DNA of 64,000 bases. Source: LMUY01 sp965198895 (GTDB taxonomy: Bacteria > Pseudomonadota > Alphaproteobacteria > Acetobacterales > Acetobacteraceae). The position numbers and the translations under genes are program-made. The first letter of the stretch is position 1. Each line of letters opens with the position of its first letter. The stretch spans positions 1,550,001-1,614,000 of the forward strand of contig OZ240676.1 of the NCBI GenBank assembly GCA_965198895.1. The letters run 5' to 3'. The notes beneath the pieces were generated by a model. That model ran no database searches. It was not told the DNA's origin and saw only the letters and a program-made list of their open reading frames with translations. Below are positions 16,507 through 25,948 of the stretch, piece by piece.

Positions 16507-16517
16507 AGAGCGCGCGA

Positions 16518-17792
<1,275 letters not shown>

Positions 17793-17939
17793 TGGGGAGA
17801 GGCCTTCGGGGGACGGAGTGGGAGCAGGTCAGTCGCTGCGGCCGGTCTGTCGGTCTTGCTGGGCGGGTTAACCGCGCTCGACGACTATCCGGACGGTTGG
17901 TGAAGACGCCGGGTCAGAACAACCCTGTCATCGCGGAAC

Positions 17940-17969
17940 ACCGTAAGCATGGATCTGGAGCGTCGTCAA
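17940..17969 (-). promoter_or_regulatory. Candidate sigma-70-type promoter for rho
   Basis: Reading the minus strand, TTGACG (17969-17964) and TACGGT (17945-17940) are spaced by 18 bases, about 150 bases before the rho start. The -35 box is near consensus; the -10 is weak. A long leader would suit rho, which is autogenously attenuated in other bacteria. Confidence 0.35.
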
Positions 17970-17993
17970 CTGAACTCAACCAGAATGCTAAGG

Positions 17994-18446
17994 TCAGGCA
18001 GGCTGCGCAATGGCCATGATGACGATGATCACCATCAGCACCGTCGGGACCTCGTTCGCCATCCGGTAGAAACGCTGCGGGCGGACGTTGCGGTCCTCCA
18101 GGAAGTCCCGCCGCCACTTGGAGCTGGCGCCGTGGAACCCGCTCATCAGCACCACGCCAACAAGCTTCACGTGCCACCAGGTCGCGCCCCAATCCACCGC
18201 ACCCGGCGTCAGCACCAACAGGATGCCGAAGCTCCACGTGGCGATCATGGCCGGGGTCATGATCTGTTTCAGCAGCCGCCGTTCCATGACCTTGAACCGC
18301 TCGCCGGCTTCGGAGCCCCGCGCGACCTGGCAGTGATACACATACAATCGCGGCAAGTAGAACAGTCCCGCCATCCAGGCGATCACGGCGATGACGTGGA
18401 AGGACTTGGTCCACAGCAGATAGGGGCCAAGGGCAGCGACCGTCAC
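17994..18446 (-). CDS. hemJ: Protoporphyrinogen oxidase HemJ
   Basis: A 150-residue integral membrane protein with about four helices. It catalyses oxidation of protoporphyrinogen IX to protoporphyrin IX in haem synthesis. The conserved first-helix segment YLLWTKSFHVIAVIAWMAGLFYLPRL holds the family histidine, and the second half has WWHVKLVGV with conserved His/Lys and FRMANEVPT-like RFYRMANEVPT. The GTG at 18446 follows GGAGGAGC and overlaps the dipeptidase stop by 4 bp (GTGA). Linkage to rho downstream is widespread in alphaproteobacteria and supports the call. Confidence 0.93.
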   Translation of the reverse strand: MTVAALGPYLLWTKSFHVIAVIAWMAGLFYLPRLYVYHCQVARGSEAGERFKVMERRLLKQIMTPAMIATWSFGILLVLTPGAVDWGATWWHVKLVGVVLMSGFHGASSKWRRDFLEDRNVRPQRFYRMANEVPTVLMVIIVIMAIAQPA

Positions 18447-19468
18447 GCAACAAGCTCCTCCGCGCGGGTCAACAGGCGCAGGAAGTTGCCGCCCCAAAGG
18501 GCCGCGATCTCCGACGCGTCGTAGCCGCGCTTGCTCAGTTCGACGGTGAGGTTGGCGCTCTCCGCGGCGTCACGCCAGCCCACCAGCGTGCCGCCGCCGT
18601 CGAAGTCGGAGCTGATGCCCACATGTTCGACGCCGCAGCGGCGCACCGCGTAGTCGAGGTGGTCCATGTAGTCGGCGACCGTCACGGCGTCCGCCCGCCC
18701 CTGCGGCTTGATGAACGAGGCGACGGCGGTGATCTGCACCAGCCCCCCTGTGTCCTTCAGCACGTCCAGTTGCTCGTCGTCCAGGTTGCGGGGTACCGGG
18801 CAGAGCGCGTGCATGCACGAGTGCGTGGCGACCACGGGCGTGCGGGACAGCGCCGCCGCCTGCATCATCGACTGTTTCGACACGTGGCTCACGTCCACCA
18901 GCATGCCCAACCGGTTCATCTCGCCGATCGCCTCCCGCCCCAGCGCGCTGAGCCCGCCATGCAGGGTTGGCGCGTCGCCGAGGTCGGTGCGCGGGTTGCT
19001 GCTGTCGGCCAGCGCATTGTGGCCATTATGCGTGAGCGTCATGTAGCGCGCGCCCATGTCCCGGAACTGCTGGAGCACGCCGACGTCCTCGCCGAGCGAA
19101 TGCCCGTTCTCCACGACCGGGATGATCGCCACGCCGGGCTGCCCGGCCGCGGTCCGGATCTCGGCGGTGGTGGTGGCGAGGGTGGCGCGCAGCCCGTTGC
19201 GCTCGGCTGCCATGCCACGGATCGCCGCCAGCATTGCTAGCGCCCGCTCGCGTGCCGAGGTCCAGCCCTCCGGCGTGCGCGGGCCTTGCGGCACATAGGC
19301 AGCGAAACAGCCGGCGCGCAGCCCACCCCGTGTCATCTTCCCGATGTCGACCCGGCGTTTCGTGGGGGTGAACGGGTCGGGCGTATCCGGCCAGGGGATG
19401 TCGATATGGCTGTCAAGCGTCAGAAGATGCGCGTGTAGGGCGAGTGGGTCGGTTTGATCAGGTTGCAT
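18443..19468 (-). CDS. Membrane-dipeptidase family peptidase (M19)
   Basis: A 341-residue zinc-dependent dipeptidase. Metal-ligand motifs in order: DSHIDIPW near the N-terminus (HxD), VVENGHSLG (Glu), THNGHNALADS, DVSH and VATHSCMHAL (His ligands), and ISSDFDGGG near the end. It hydrolyses dipeptides, possibly with D-residues or beta-lactam-like bonds. No convincing signal peptide is seen from the ATG at 19468, so it is likely cytoplasmic. In-frame starts up to 19657 exist without better ribosome-binding sites. It is translationally coupled to hemJ. Confidence 0.9.
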   Translation of the reverse strand: MQPDQTDPLALHAHLLTLDSHIDIPWPDTPDPFTPTKRRVDIGKMTRGGLRAGCFAAYVPQGPRTPEGWTSARERALAMLAAIRGMAAERNGLRATLATTTAEIRTAAGQPGVAIIPVVENGHSLGEDVGVLQQFRDMGARYMTLTHNGHNALADSSNPRTDLGDAPTLHGGLSALGREAIGEMNRLGMLVDVSHVSKQSMMQAAALSRTPVVATHSCMHALCPVPRNLDDEQLDVLKDTGGLVQITAVASFIKPQGRADAVTVADYMDHLDYAVRRCGVEHVGISSDFDGGGTLVGWRDAAESANLTVELSKRGYDASEIAALWGGNFLRLLTRAEELVA

Positions 19469-19629
19469 CCGTCTCGCGGCCGGAATCCGGCCAGGCTCCA
19501 TTGGTTCGACCCGATCCTGCGCCGCGCCGCGCCGTACGCCTAGGGCCCGGCCGACGCGGCGTCGACAGGGCGGTGAAGGAGCAGCGTTGGCGTCTGTCAG
19601 TTCGGATGCTAAGATGTGGCCGCTATTGT

Positions 19630-19937
19630 TTCCGCGTAGCTCAGCAGGATAGAGCACAGGATTCCTCGTTGCTATAGGGGCGCTGCGATGGGAAACCGCG
19701 CAGTGGATTCACTCAAAGTCGGGGAAAGCTGCGACAGGCTCGTGTCGCTGCCGATCCCGAGCCAAGCCCGATGGGAAACCGCCGGGAAGGTGTAGAGACT
19801 GGTAGGGTGACACCTAAGGGCTTCGGTCTACGGTGAAGGGACAGTCCAGACCACGAACGTCCCTGGCAGGGACGGCGGCGAAAGTCGAAGTGGTATGAAT
19901 CCTGGGGTCGTGGGTTCGAATCCCGCCGCGGAAGCCA
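19630..19937 (+). tRNA. tRNA-Arg(CCU) interrupted by a group I intron
   Basis: The exons 19630-19666 and 19898-19937 join into a full cloverleaf. The acceptor stem is TTCCGCG/CGCGGAA and the D stem GCTC/GAGC. The anticodon stem is CAGGA/TCCTG with loop TTCCTAA (anticodon CCT at 19664-19666). The T arm is GTGGG-TTCGAAT-CCCGC, the discriminator is G, and CCA is encoded (19935-19937). It reads AGG codons. The gene is cut directly after the anticodon. It lies on the opposite strand from the dipeptidase, in a 162-bp gap, and no integrase lies next to it. Confidence 0.93.
19667..19897 (+). ncRNA. Self-splicing-type group I intron (231 nt) in tRNA-Arg(CCU)
   Basis: The 5' exon ends in U (19666) and the intron ends in G (19897), the group I boundary rule. 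A GGGG guide candidate lies at 19677-19680, able to pair with the exon CCU through a U.G. The conserved core is visible: an R-like GTGTAGAGACTGG (P7 5' strand GACTG, 19797-19801) and an S-like AAGGGACAGTCC (P7 3' strand CAGTC, 19842-19846), with GGGAAA-type and CCGAGCC-type P/Q regions between. There is no homing-endonuclease frame. Size and place match the small bacterial tRNA introns of Azoarcus tRNA-Ile and Agrobacterium tRNA-Arg(CCU). Confidence 0.9.
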
Positions 19938-20126
19938 CACTCAACCAGGGCCTCGCCCCGAATCCCACCAGAGGACAGTCGTCCCCTGGACACCTGTATG
20001 TGAGGGCTAAAGGGGATGACCATCCCCTTTCGGCTGCGGGCAGAGCCCTGCAGCCGCTGAAAAGCAGTTTTCCCGGAGAGAATTTGCGGTAGCGTGGCAT
20101 GGCGACGAATCGGTGACCTAGGACCT

Positions 20127-20300
20127 ATGATGCCCCCTACTCCACCGTCCATTCCGTCCCGTAATCGCGAACCGCTGACCGCCGAGCGGGCCGTCGCCCT
20201 GGCCGAGGTCGCACGCCGCGAGGGTCGCATCGAGGACGCCTTACGTCTCGAGAAGATTGCCCGCGAACTCAGGCTCGGCAACTCTCCCTCGCTGCGCTGA
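20127..20300 (+). CDS. Possible small protein (57 aa)
   Basis: An open frame starting at the double ATG (20127/20130). It has a proline-rich beginning, then a charged helix with ALAEVARREGRIEDALRLEKIARELRL, similar in feel to a TPR-like helical hairpin. TAGGACC precedes the start. It matches nothing I recognise. It lies between the tRNA and the diguanylate cyclase gene; the flanking 20301-20489 shows no gene. Confidence 0.4.
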   Translation: MMPPTPPSIPSRNREPLTAERAVALAEVARREGRIEDALRLEKIARELRLGNSPSLR

Positions 20301-20489
20301 ATTCCACGTCCTCTGCCGCCTTGTGTGGTTGGAAAGCTGCGCCGTACCGGACTTCCAACCCACCGAGCGAGATAAGTTGGCATTGGTTTGCACGCTAAAC
20401 CAAAGGAAAACATTTGTAGACAAATCCTGGCTACGTTGGCGGGTGCGTAGGGCCTAGCAGGAGAACGGTGAATAGCACTGTGAGATAAA

Positions 20490-21902
20490 ATGCCCGCCTC
20501 TCGCGTCTCCGGACAACAGCCGAGTTTGGACAAGGTGCATACTCGTTCAGCTTTAACAGTCGTTGCACTGATCATTACGGCAGGCCTGCTGGCGATTCCG
20601 TTTGGAAGCCTGCGTTTAGGCGTGAACACTGGGTTCTTGCCGGCGTTCGGCAGCCTGACATTCATGGGTGACTTCATCACTGCGCTGCTGTTGTTCAGTC
20701 GGGCCCGGGCAACCAATGACAAAGCGCTGGCTTGCCTCGGCAGCGCCTATCTATTCTCCGCAGCGATCATCATTCCGCATCTACTCGCGTTCCCTGGCGT
20801 GTTCGGCCCGGTGTCGTTGATCGGAACTTCGGCCAGCGCGGTGTGGCTCTGGGTGTTCTGGCACGGCGGCTTCGCGTTGGGGATGATCAATTTCGCCCTC
20901 CGTAAGCCGGGGACCTCCGAGTGTCCCGTCGCAATCCTGCCATTCGTCCTCGGCACGGTCGGGCTTGCGGCGTCTGCGGCTTTGCTGGCGACGGCCGGAG
21001 AGTTTCTATTGCCGACGATCTTGCAAAACGGCAGCTACGCCCGGCTGGTGCCCCTTGGCATTTCGCCGTCCGTCCTCGCGTGTAGCCTCGTGGGGATGGT
21101 TTTGGTCATCGTGCGGCTACGCCACAGGTCGATCCTCACAGTCTGGCTCGCGGTGGCGATCGCGGCATCGGTCGTCGACGTGACTTTGACCATGCTCGGT
21201 GGAGAGCGTTTCACCCTGGGCTGGTATTTGGCGCGATGCCTCAGCCTGATTGCCGGTTTCAGCGTCCTGTGTGCGCTGCTGGCGGAATTCGTAAGAATGT
21301 TCACCAGCGTCGCCAAGGCCAATCGCCAACTGGAAAAACTGTCGCTGACGGACCCGTTGACCGAGATCGCCAATCGCCGGTCATTCGAGCAGCGCCTGGA
21401 CGAGGAATGGCGCCGGGCGTCCCGTGAGGAGCTGCCTATATCGATGGTCATGATCGATATCGACCACTTCAAGCTCTACAACGACAAGTTCGGTCACCCA
21501 GGGGGCGATGAATGCCTTCGTACCGTCGCGGCAACCCTAACCCATCATGCTCGCCGCCCCTGGGACATGCCGGCGAGACTGGGCGGCGAGGAATTCGCCG
21601 TGCTGCTGCCCAATACCGAAGCTGAGGGTGCGGCAAAGGTCGCGGAAAGTCTGCGTGCCTGCATCGAGCAGCTGCACATCCCGCATCCGGGAAGCGCGTT
21701 CAAGATCGTGACGATCAGCGTGGGTGTGGCGACCGTGTATCCCCATCAAGCCGACCAAACGCCAAAACGGCTGATCGAAACCGCCGACGCGGCGCTGTAT
21801 GCGGCGAAGACCATGGGGCGCAACCAGTTCCACCAGCACGTCGCCCCGGCCCAGCAGGACGTCATCGACCATGTCATGAAGCAAATGCCCGAGCTGGCCT
21901 GA
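20490..21902 (+). CDS. MASE4-type membrane diguanylate cyclase (GGDEF)
   Basis: A 470-residue protein with about seven to eight N-terminal membrane helices (residues 20-275) of MASE4-like sensory type. A cytoplasmic GGDEF domain follows (about 290-450), with LTDPLTEIANRRSFEQRLD and the active-site GGEEF at about 365-369. The inhibitory I-site RxxD (RPWD) sits nine residues before the active-site motif, so product inhibition by cyclic di-GMP is expected. It makes c-di-GMP from two GTP. No EAL domain is attached. Confidence 0.9.
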   Translation: MPASRVSGQQPSLDKVHTRSALTVVALIITAGLLAIPFGSLRLGVNTGFLPAFGSLTFMGDFITALLLFSRARATNDKALACLGSAYLFSAAIIIPHLLAFPGVFGPVSLIGTSASAVWLWVFWHGGFALGMINFALRKPGTSECPVAILPFVLGTVGLAASAALLATAGEFLLPTILQNGSYARLVPLGISPSVLACSLVGMVLVIVRLRHRSILTVWLAVAIAASVVDVTLTMLGGERFTLGWYLARCLSLIAGFSVLCALLAEFVRMFTSVAKANRQLEKLSLTDPLTEIANRRSFEQRLDEEWRRASREELPISMVMIDIDHFKLYNDKFGHPGGDECLRTVAATLTHHARRPWDMPARLGGEEFAVLLPNTEAEGAAKVAESLRACIEQLHIPHPGSAFKIVTISVGVATVYPHQADQTPKRLIETADAALYAAKTMGRNQFHQHVAPAQQDVIDHVMKQMPELA

Positions 21903-21990
21903 GCGGCGATCCAGACCCAGACTGATGCTCACCTTCGGCTTGTAGGATTGCGTCGAGCCGCCAAGTCGCTTCCAACGAACGGAGCGAATC

Positions 21991-23013
21991 ATGGCACAGG
22001 TTGTCGTTATCACGGGTGGCAGCGCCGGCATCGGGCGTGCCGCGGCCAAGGCCTTTGCCACGAAGGGCTACGATGTCGGCTTGATCGCGCGCGGACCCGA
22101 ACGGCTGGCACAGGCAAAGGCGGAGTTGGAAGCCACCGGTGTTCGCGTCCACACCGTGGTGGCCGATGTTGCCGACGCCGATGCGATCGATGTGGCGGCC
22201 GACGAGATCGAAGCTGCGCTCGGCCCGGTGAATGTCTGGGTCAACAACGCGATGGCCACGGTCTACTCGCCCATCAAGCACCTGGACGCGTCCGAGGTGC
22301 GGCGTGTGACGGAGGTTACTTATCTGGGTGCCGTTCATGGCACGCTGACCGCCCTCAAGCGCATGAAGGCTGGCACGATCGTCCAGGTCAGCTCCGTCCT
22401 GTCTTGGCGAGCCATTCCGGTCCAAGGACCCTATTGCGGCGCAAAGTTCGCTTTACGCGGCTTCACGGAAGCACTGCGTTCGGAGTTGATCCACGATCGC
22501 AGCAACGTGCATCTCACCATGGTGCACCTGCCGGCGATCAACACGCCCCAATTCGACTGGGCGCGGAACAAGACCGGCCAACGGGCGCAGGCGCCAGGGC
22601 CCTACCAGCCGGAAGTCGCGGCCGACGCGATCTATTACGCAGCGACGCACAGGCGGCGGGATGTGTTCGTCGGATCGTCGACGCCGCCGAGCATCTTCGC
22701 CGCCCGGCTGGCACCGGGTCTGGTCGACAGGGCGCTGGCCACTAAAGGCTACGAGCAACTCGGAGACGAAGCGGCTCCGGCAAACGGCGGCAACCTATTC
22801 GAACCCGCACCCGGCGGCCAACAAGCCGCACATGGCCGCTTCGATGCAGAGGCCAGCAGCCGGCGCGACATCTACACCAGCCGGCAGGCAGATGGGGTTG
22901 CAGTTGGGCTGCTGGTGGCGGGTGCCGCGGGCCTGGCGATGCTGGTCGCCTCCCCATTGTTCATCGGCCCGGCGATGGCGGCGAGGGCCGTCGGCCGGAT
23001 GTATCGGCGCTGA
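21991..23013 (+). CDS. SDR-family oxidoreductase with C-terminal hydrophobic segment
   Basis: A 340-residue short-chain dehydrogenase. The cofactor motif is TGGSAGIG (8-15), followed by NNAM (85-88, instead of NNAG) and a Ser-Tyr148-Lys152 catalytic set in VSSVLSWR...GPYCGAK. The Rossmann domain ends near residue 250. A linker of ~50 residues leads to a membrane-like stretch (about 305-325) and a short basic end, so it may be membrane-bound. Similar long SDRs occur beside stress or glucose-dehydrogenase genes, but no partner lies here. GGAGCG precedes the ATG. Confidence 0.87.
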   Translation: MAQVVVITGGSAGIGRAAAKAFATKGYDVGLIARGPERLAQAKAELEATGVRVHTVVADVADADAIDVAADEIEAALGPVNVWVNNAMATVYSPIKHLDASEVRRVTEVTYLGAVHGTLTALKRMKAGTIVQVSSVLSWRAIPVQGPYCGAKFALRGFTEALRSELIHDRSNVHLTMVHLPAINTPQFDWARNKTGQRAQAPGPYQPEVAADAIYYAATHRRRDVFVGSSTPPSIFAARLAPGLVDRALATKGYEQLGDEAAPANGGNLFEPAPGGQQAAHGRFDAEASSRRDIYTSRQADGVAVGLLVAGAAGLAMLVASPLFIGPAMAARAVGRMYRR

Positions 23014-23243
23014 GTTGGAGGAGCACCGTAGCTGACTGCTGAGTCGCGGATCTCGAGAGCACAAAGGCATCAGTATCAACCGCCGGTATCGCAAGTATCG
23101 CGACTACAATGGTGTTGCATATATTTGTATTCGCCAAGACGTGTGTGTGTCAGGCGGCGGTGCCGATTGTTGGGCGTCATTGTGCGACGCACAACTCTGC
23201 TGTAATCGACGGGTCGCGGAAGCGAAGCAGCGGAGTGGATCGC

Positions 23244-23444
23244 ATGGCTTACACGAGTCTTCCGGCTGATCGCCTTCGGTCAGCGTGCGAGAAAGCAGCC
23301 ACCCGCCTCAAGAACGCAAACCCCGCTGGTGTGGAGGCGGTGTTGGGCATCCTACACCTCGCTGCAGCAGCCCTCAGCGTAAACGCCAATGCGAGCTTGA
23401 CCATAACGAGCGAAGAGTTCCTCTGGCTGGCCGAGAGTTGGTAG
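23244..23444 (+). CDS. Possible small helical protein (66 aa)
   Basis: An open frame from ATG 23244, preceded by GGAGTGG, encoding a soluble helical protein (LRSACEKAATRLKNANPAGVEAVLG and LHLAAAALSVNANA). An in-frame start at 23109 would add 45 residues without better support. It has no recognisable family. It lies in a 620-bp stretch between the SDR and the uncharacterised operon; the rest of that stretch (23014-23243, 23445-23633) shows no gene I can support. Confidence 0.4.
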   Translation: MAYTSLPADRLRSACEKAATRLKNANPAGVEAVLGILHLAAAALSVNANASLTITSEEFLWLAESW

Positions 23445-23633
23445 CCTCCGAAACCTGTCCGCCGCAGGTGCCACGGATCTCCGGCCCTTGAACCGCCGAG
23501 ATCCCTTCATACATATGTGCTCTTCCCGGCCTTTGATCAGGCGAGTCCAGGCGCCCAATCTTCTGGAAAACTGGCGCGAGTGGGGGATCGGCGGCCAGCA
23601 AATTCCCCTAGCAGCCAGATAACGGCTCGCGCA

Positions 23634-24785
23634 CTACCCTCCGGGGAGGAGCGCCATGGCGGCTTCGGGGCCAGATAAGATCTCGATGAGGTGCACCCGC
23701 TCCACGAGACTCAACCCGCCCTGAGTGTCTCGGACAGATGCCGACGCCGACGCCAAAATGGCATCGTATTGATCGTCTGCGCCGAGTGTACGGCCGACAG
23801 CTTCTAGGCGCCGAAGATCACGCGCTGTTACCTCCAGCCCTGCTACCACGTCGTCCTTCAGGCGGTCCGGTGTTGCAGTCTCGGCGAACGTCAGCATGTG
23901 CTCCACCGCCCGGTTGAAGCTGCGTTGGCAGAAGAAGTTCGCTTCGCGGCGGATCACATCCAGACGCCTGCGCCGCTCCGGCGGCGCGGCGGTCTCGAGC
24001 GCGGTCGTCAGCGACACCACTCGGCCAAGCTCGACGGCAACTGTCCTCGGGTCGCGTGCGCCGTCGTTGCGCGACGAGAGACTGGCATCGAGCATGTCGA
24101 GGGTCTGTTCGATCGCGCGATCACTGCCCGCGGCCGCTGCCGCGAGAGCCAATGTTCGGCCAGGCGCCGGTAACCTGGCCAACAACACGGCAACCACCGT
24201 GTCCAGCGCCAATGTTCCGTGGATCCTGCTGCGAGACAGCATGGCTTCCAAAGTCTCGTCCTGTGCTGGCCGGCGCCGGCCAGCCAACGACTGGATCTGC
24301 GTCGCCTCGTGCAGCACCGCCCCGACGGCACCGGCCACGGTTGCGAAGTGCCGGACCGCAAGACCGCTTGCGGCCGACCAATCGGGTGGCGCATTCAACG
24401 TTTCAAGTACGGTGGCAGCAGCTTCCCATAGGTCCGATCCCGTCTCGGCACAGCCTCCGTCGTGATACGCTTGCCCGAGCGCACTCAATGCGGCGGCAAT
24501 CGCGGCGCCGAGCGGCCGCAAAGCTGGGCGAGGAACGCCCACGCAAGTCGCCTGCCATTGGGCGGTCGTCATGATGACGGGATCGAGTGGCGTGAACAGG
24601 AGCCGCGTGAAGCTGAGTGGCCGGGTTGGACGTAGCGCCGCCAGGCGAGGCCGAAGTGGAGCGATCAGCGCGTCAGCACTGCCCCGCTCCGGCATAGCGT
24701 CTACCATGGCGACAACCCGCGCGATCTGAGCATCAGCAGCGTGGGCGAGACTGGTCTGGATCGTTGCGACGATACCAGGTGTCAT
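23634..24785 (-). CDS. Uncharacterised helical protein, second gene of a two-gene operon
   Basis: A 383-residue, mostly alpha-helical, Ala/Arg-rich protein without signal peptide or membrane helix. An early segment, LRPTRPLSFTRLLFTPLDPVIM (about residues 51-72), looks conserved and domain-like; the rest is a run of helices with many Ala-Val-Leu heptads. I see no nucleotide-binding, nuclease, protease or DNA-binding motif. The ATG at 24785 overlaps the stop of the upstream gene (ATGA), so the two proteins are almost certainly made together and may form a complex. Its function is unknown. Confidence 0.75.
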   Translation of the reverse strand: MTPGIVATIQTSLAHAADAQIARVVAMVDAMPERGSADALIAPLRPRLAALRPTRPLSFTRLLFTPLDPVIMTTAQWQATCVGVPRPALRPLGAAIAAALSALGQAYHDGGCAETGSDLWEAAATVLETLNAPPDWSAASGLAVRHFATVAGAVGAVLHEATQIQSLAGRRRPAQDETLEAMLSRSRIHGTLALDTVVAVLLARLPAPGRTLALAAAAAGSDRAIEQTLDMLDASLSSRNDGARDPRTVAVELGRVVSLTTALETAAPPERRRRLDVIRREANFFCQRSFNRAVEHMLTFAETATPDRLKDDVVAGLEVTARDLRRLEAVGRTLGADDQYDAILASASASVRDTQGGLSLVERVHLIEILSGPEAAMALLPGG

Positions 24786-25882
24786 GTCGCGAGCAGTGCT
24801 TCGTTGCGGGCAATGGTATCCTGCCACGAGTGCCCGGTCCGCCATTCCTGATTGCTGCGGACAAGCCGCTGAAGCTCTAGGAAAGGCTCGGCATCGATCG
24901 CAAAACCAGGCCAGTCGCCGACCTCATGCGGGAGTACAGGCAACAACGAAGCGATCTCATCCAGAATGTCAGCTCGTGCAGGGCCAGTGGCGTCGGACCA
25001 CCACAATTGATCTATTCGCTCCCAGCCATCCATCAGCCACTCTGCCCGGCAGAGTTGGCTGCGCAGCGCGGCAGGGTCCGCATACCATGCGGTGAGCAGG
25101 CTCGTGACTTCGGCCGAGGTCGAACGGGCCTCCATCACCGCGCGCTCTGCTGCGGTGAGGGTTACGCCAGACACACCCAGAAACACCCTGAGCAACTTCG
25201 TTTCGTGTTCGTCAGCTTGCGGGAGCAGCGAAAGCGCGTCCCGGCGGAGCGACTTGATCGACTCGATGATATGCGGGACGCGGGAGCCGCAGGGCTGCTC
25301 GCGGAGGCCAACCGGCTCGAGGAGTTCGGCAAGCTGTTCCAGGCTCGAAGCGATGGCCGCCGGGGACTGCCCGATCCGCGGCGCGATCGACGCGATGGTG
25401 CGCTTGGCCTGGAATTCGAGGCTGGTCGAAGGCAGCAGCCCAGGACCGGCCGTCAGACCGCCCGGCGAACCCTCCTGCTGCACGAGGCAAAGCAGCAGGT
25501 CAAAATTCGTCGTCAGCAAACTTTTCTGCTCGACGGCGAGCGCCGTCGAAGCCGCCAGCCCAGCCGCTCGGCCTGCGAAACCTTCAGCCGCAATTTGCTT
25601 GGCCGCGCGCCGCACGGTCGTTGGCGTGACCGTCTGCAGCCCGGCAATGCGCGCCGACAACTTGATGTCGTAGACGGTGGGACTGCAGAGAGCCCGGACG
25701 TTGCTCCACGGCAGGATGTAGATTCCGCGGCCACCAGAGGGATTCGGGACCAGCAGTTCCAGGTCGAGCCGCGCCGGCTTGCGCACGCGTGCCCCAAAAA
25801 GCATCGGTGTCGTAAACGGCACCGACACGCCACGCTCGACGAATGTCGCTGGCTCATACGGGCGATCTGAGTGCGTGGTCAT
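24782..25882 (-). CDS. Uncharacterised protein, first gene of a two-gene operon
   Basis: A 366-residue soluble protein. The N-terminus (about residues 15-80, VSVPFTTPMLFGARVR...LDLELLVPNPSGGRGIYILPW) looks like a compact mixed alpha/beta domain. It is followed by TPTTVRRAAKQIAAEGFAGRAA (possible small helical domain) and a long helical C-terminal half. No catalytic motif is evident. It is translationally coupled to the next gene. The start ATG at 25882 has no clear ribosome-binding site. Neither product resembles a family I can name; a regulatory or scaffold pair is only a guess. Confidence 0.75.
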   Translation of the reverse strand: MTTHSDRPYEPATFVERGVSVPFTTPMLFGARVRKPARLDLELLVPNPSGGRGIYILPWSNVRALCSPTVYDIKLSARIAGLQTVTPTTVRRAAKQIAAEGFAGRAAGLAASTALAVEQKSLLTTNFDLLLCLVQQEGSPGGLTAGPGLLPSTSLEFQAKRTIASIAPRIGQSPAAIASSLEQLAELLEPVGLREQPCGSRVPHIIESIKSLRRDALSLLPQADEHETKLLRVFLGVSGVTLTAAERAVMEARSTSAEVTSLLTAWYADPAALRSQLCRAEWLMDGWERIDQLWWSDATGPARADILDEIASLLPVLPHEVGDWPGFAIDAEPFLELQRLVRSNQEWRTGHSWQDTIARNEALLAT

Positions 25883-25948
25883 GGGAGCCCAGAATGAGCC
25901 ATGTTTGTGAAAGCTTTATTTAGACGGAAGCGGCGGCGTCGGAGCGCA

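Noticed and set aside
23634..25882. Toxin-antitoxin or anti-phage pair
   Set aside because: Neither protein shows nuclease, kinase, NTPase, DNA-binding or membrane-pore motifs and both are larger than usual toxin-antitoxin partners; the function is left open.
19938..25900. Genomic island inserted at the tRNA
   Set aside because: No integrase, no repeat of the tRNA 3' end, and no other mobility gene is visible between 19.9 and 25.9 kb.
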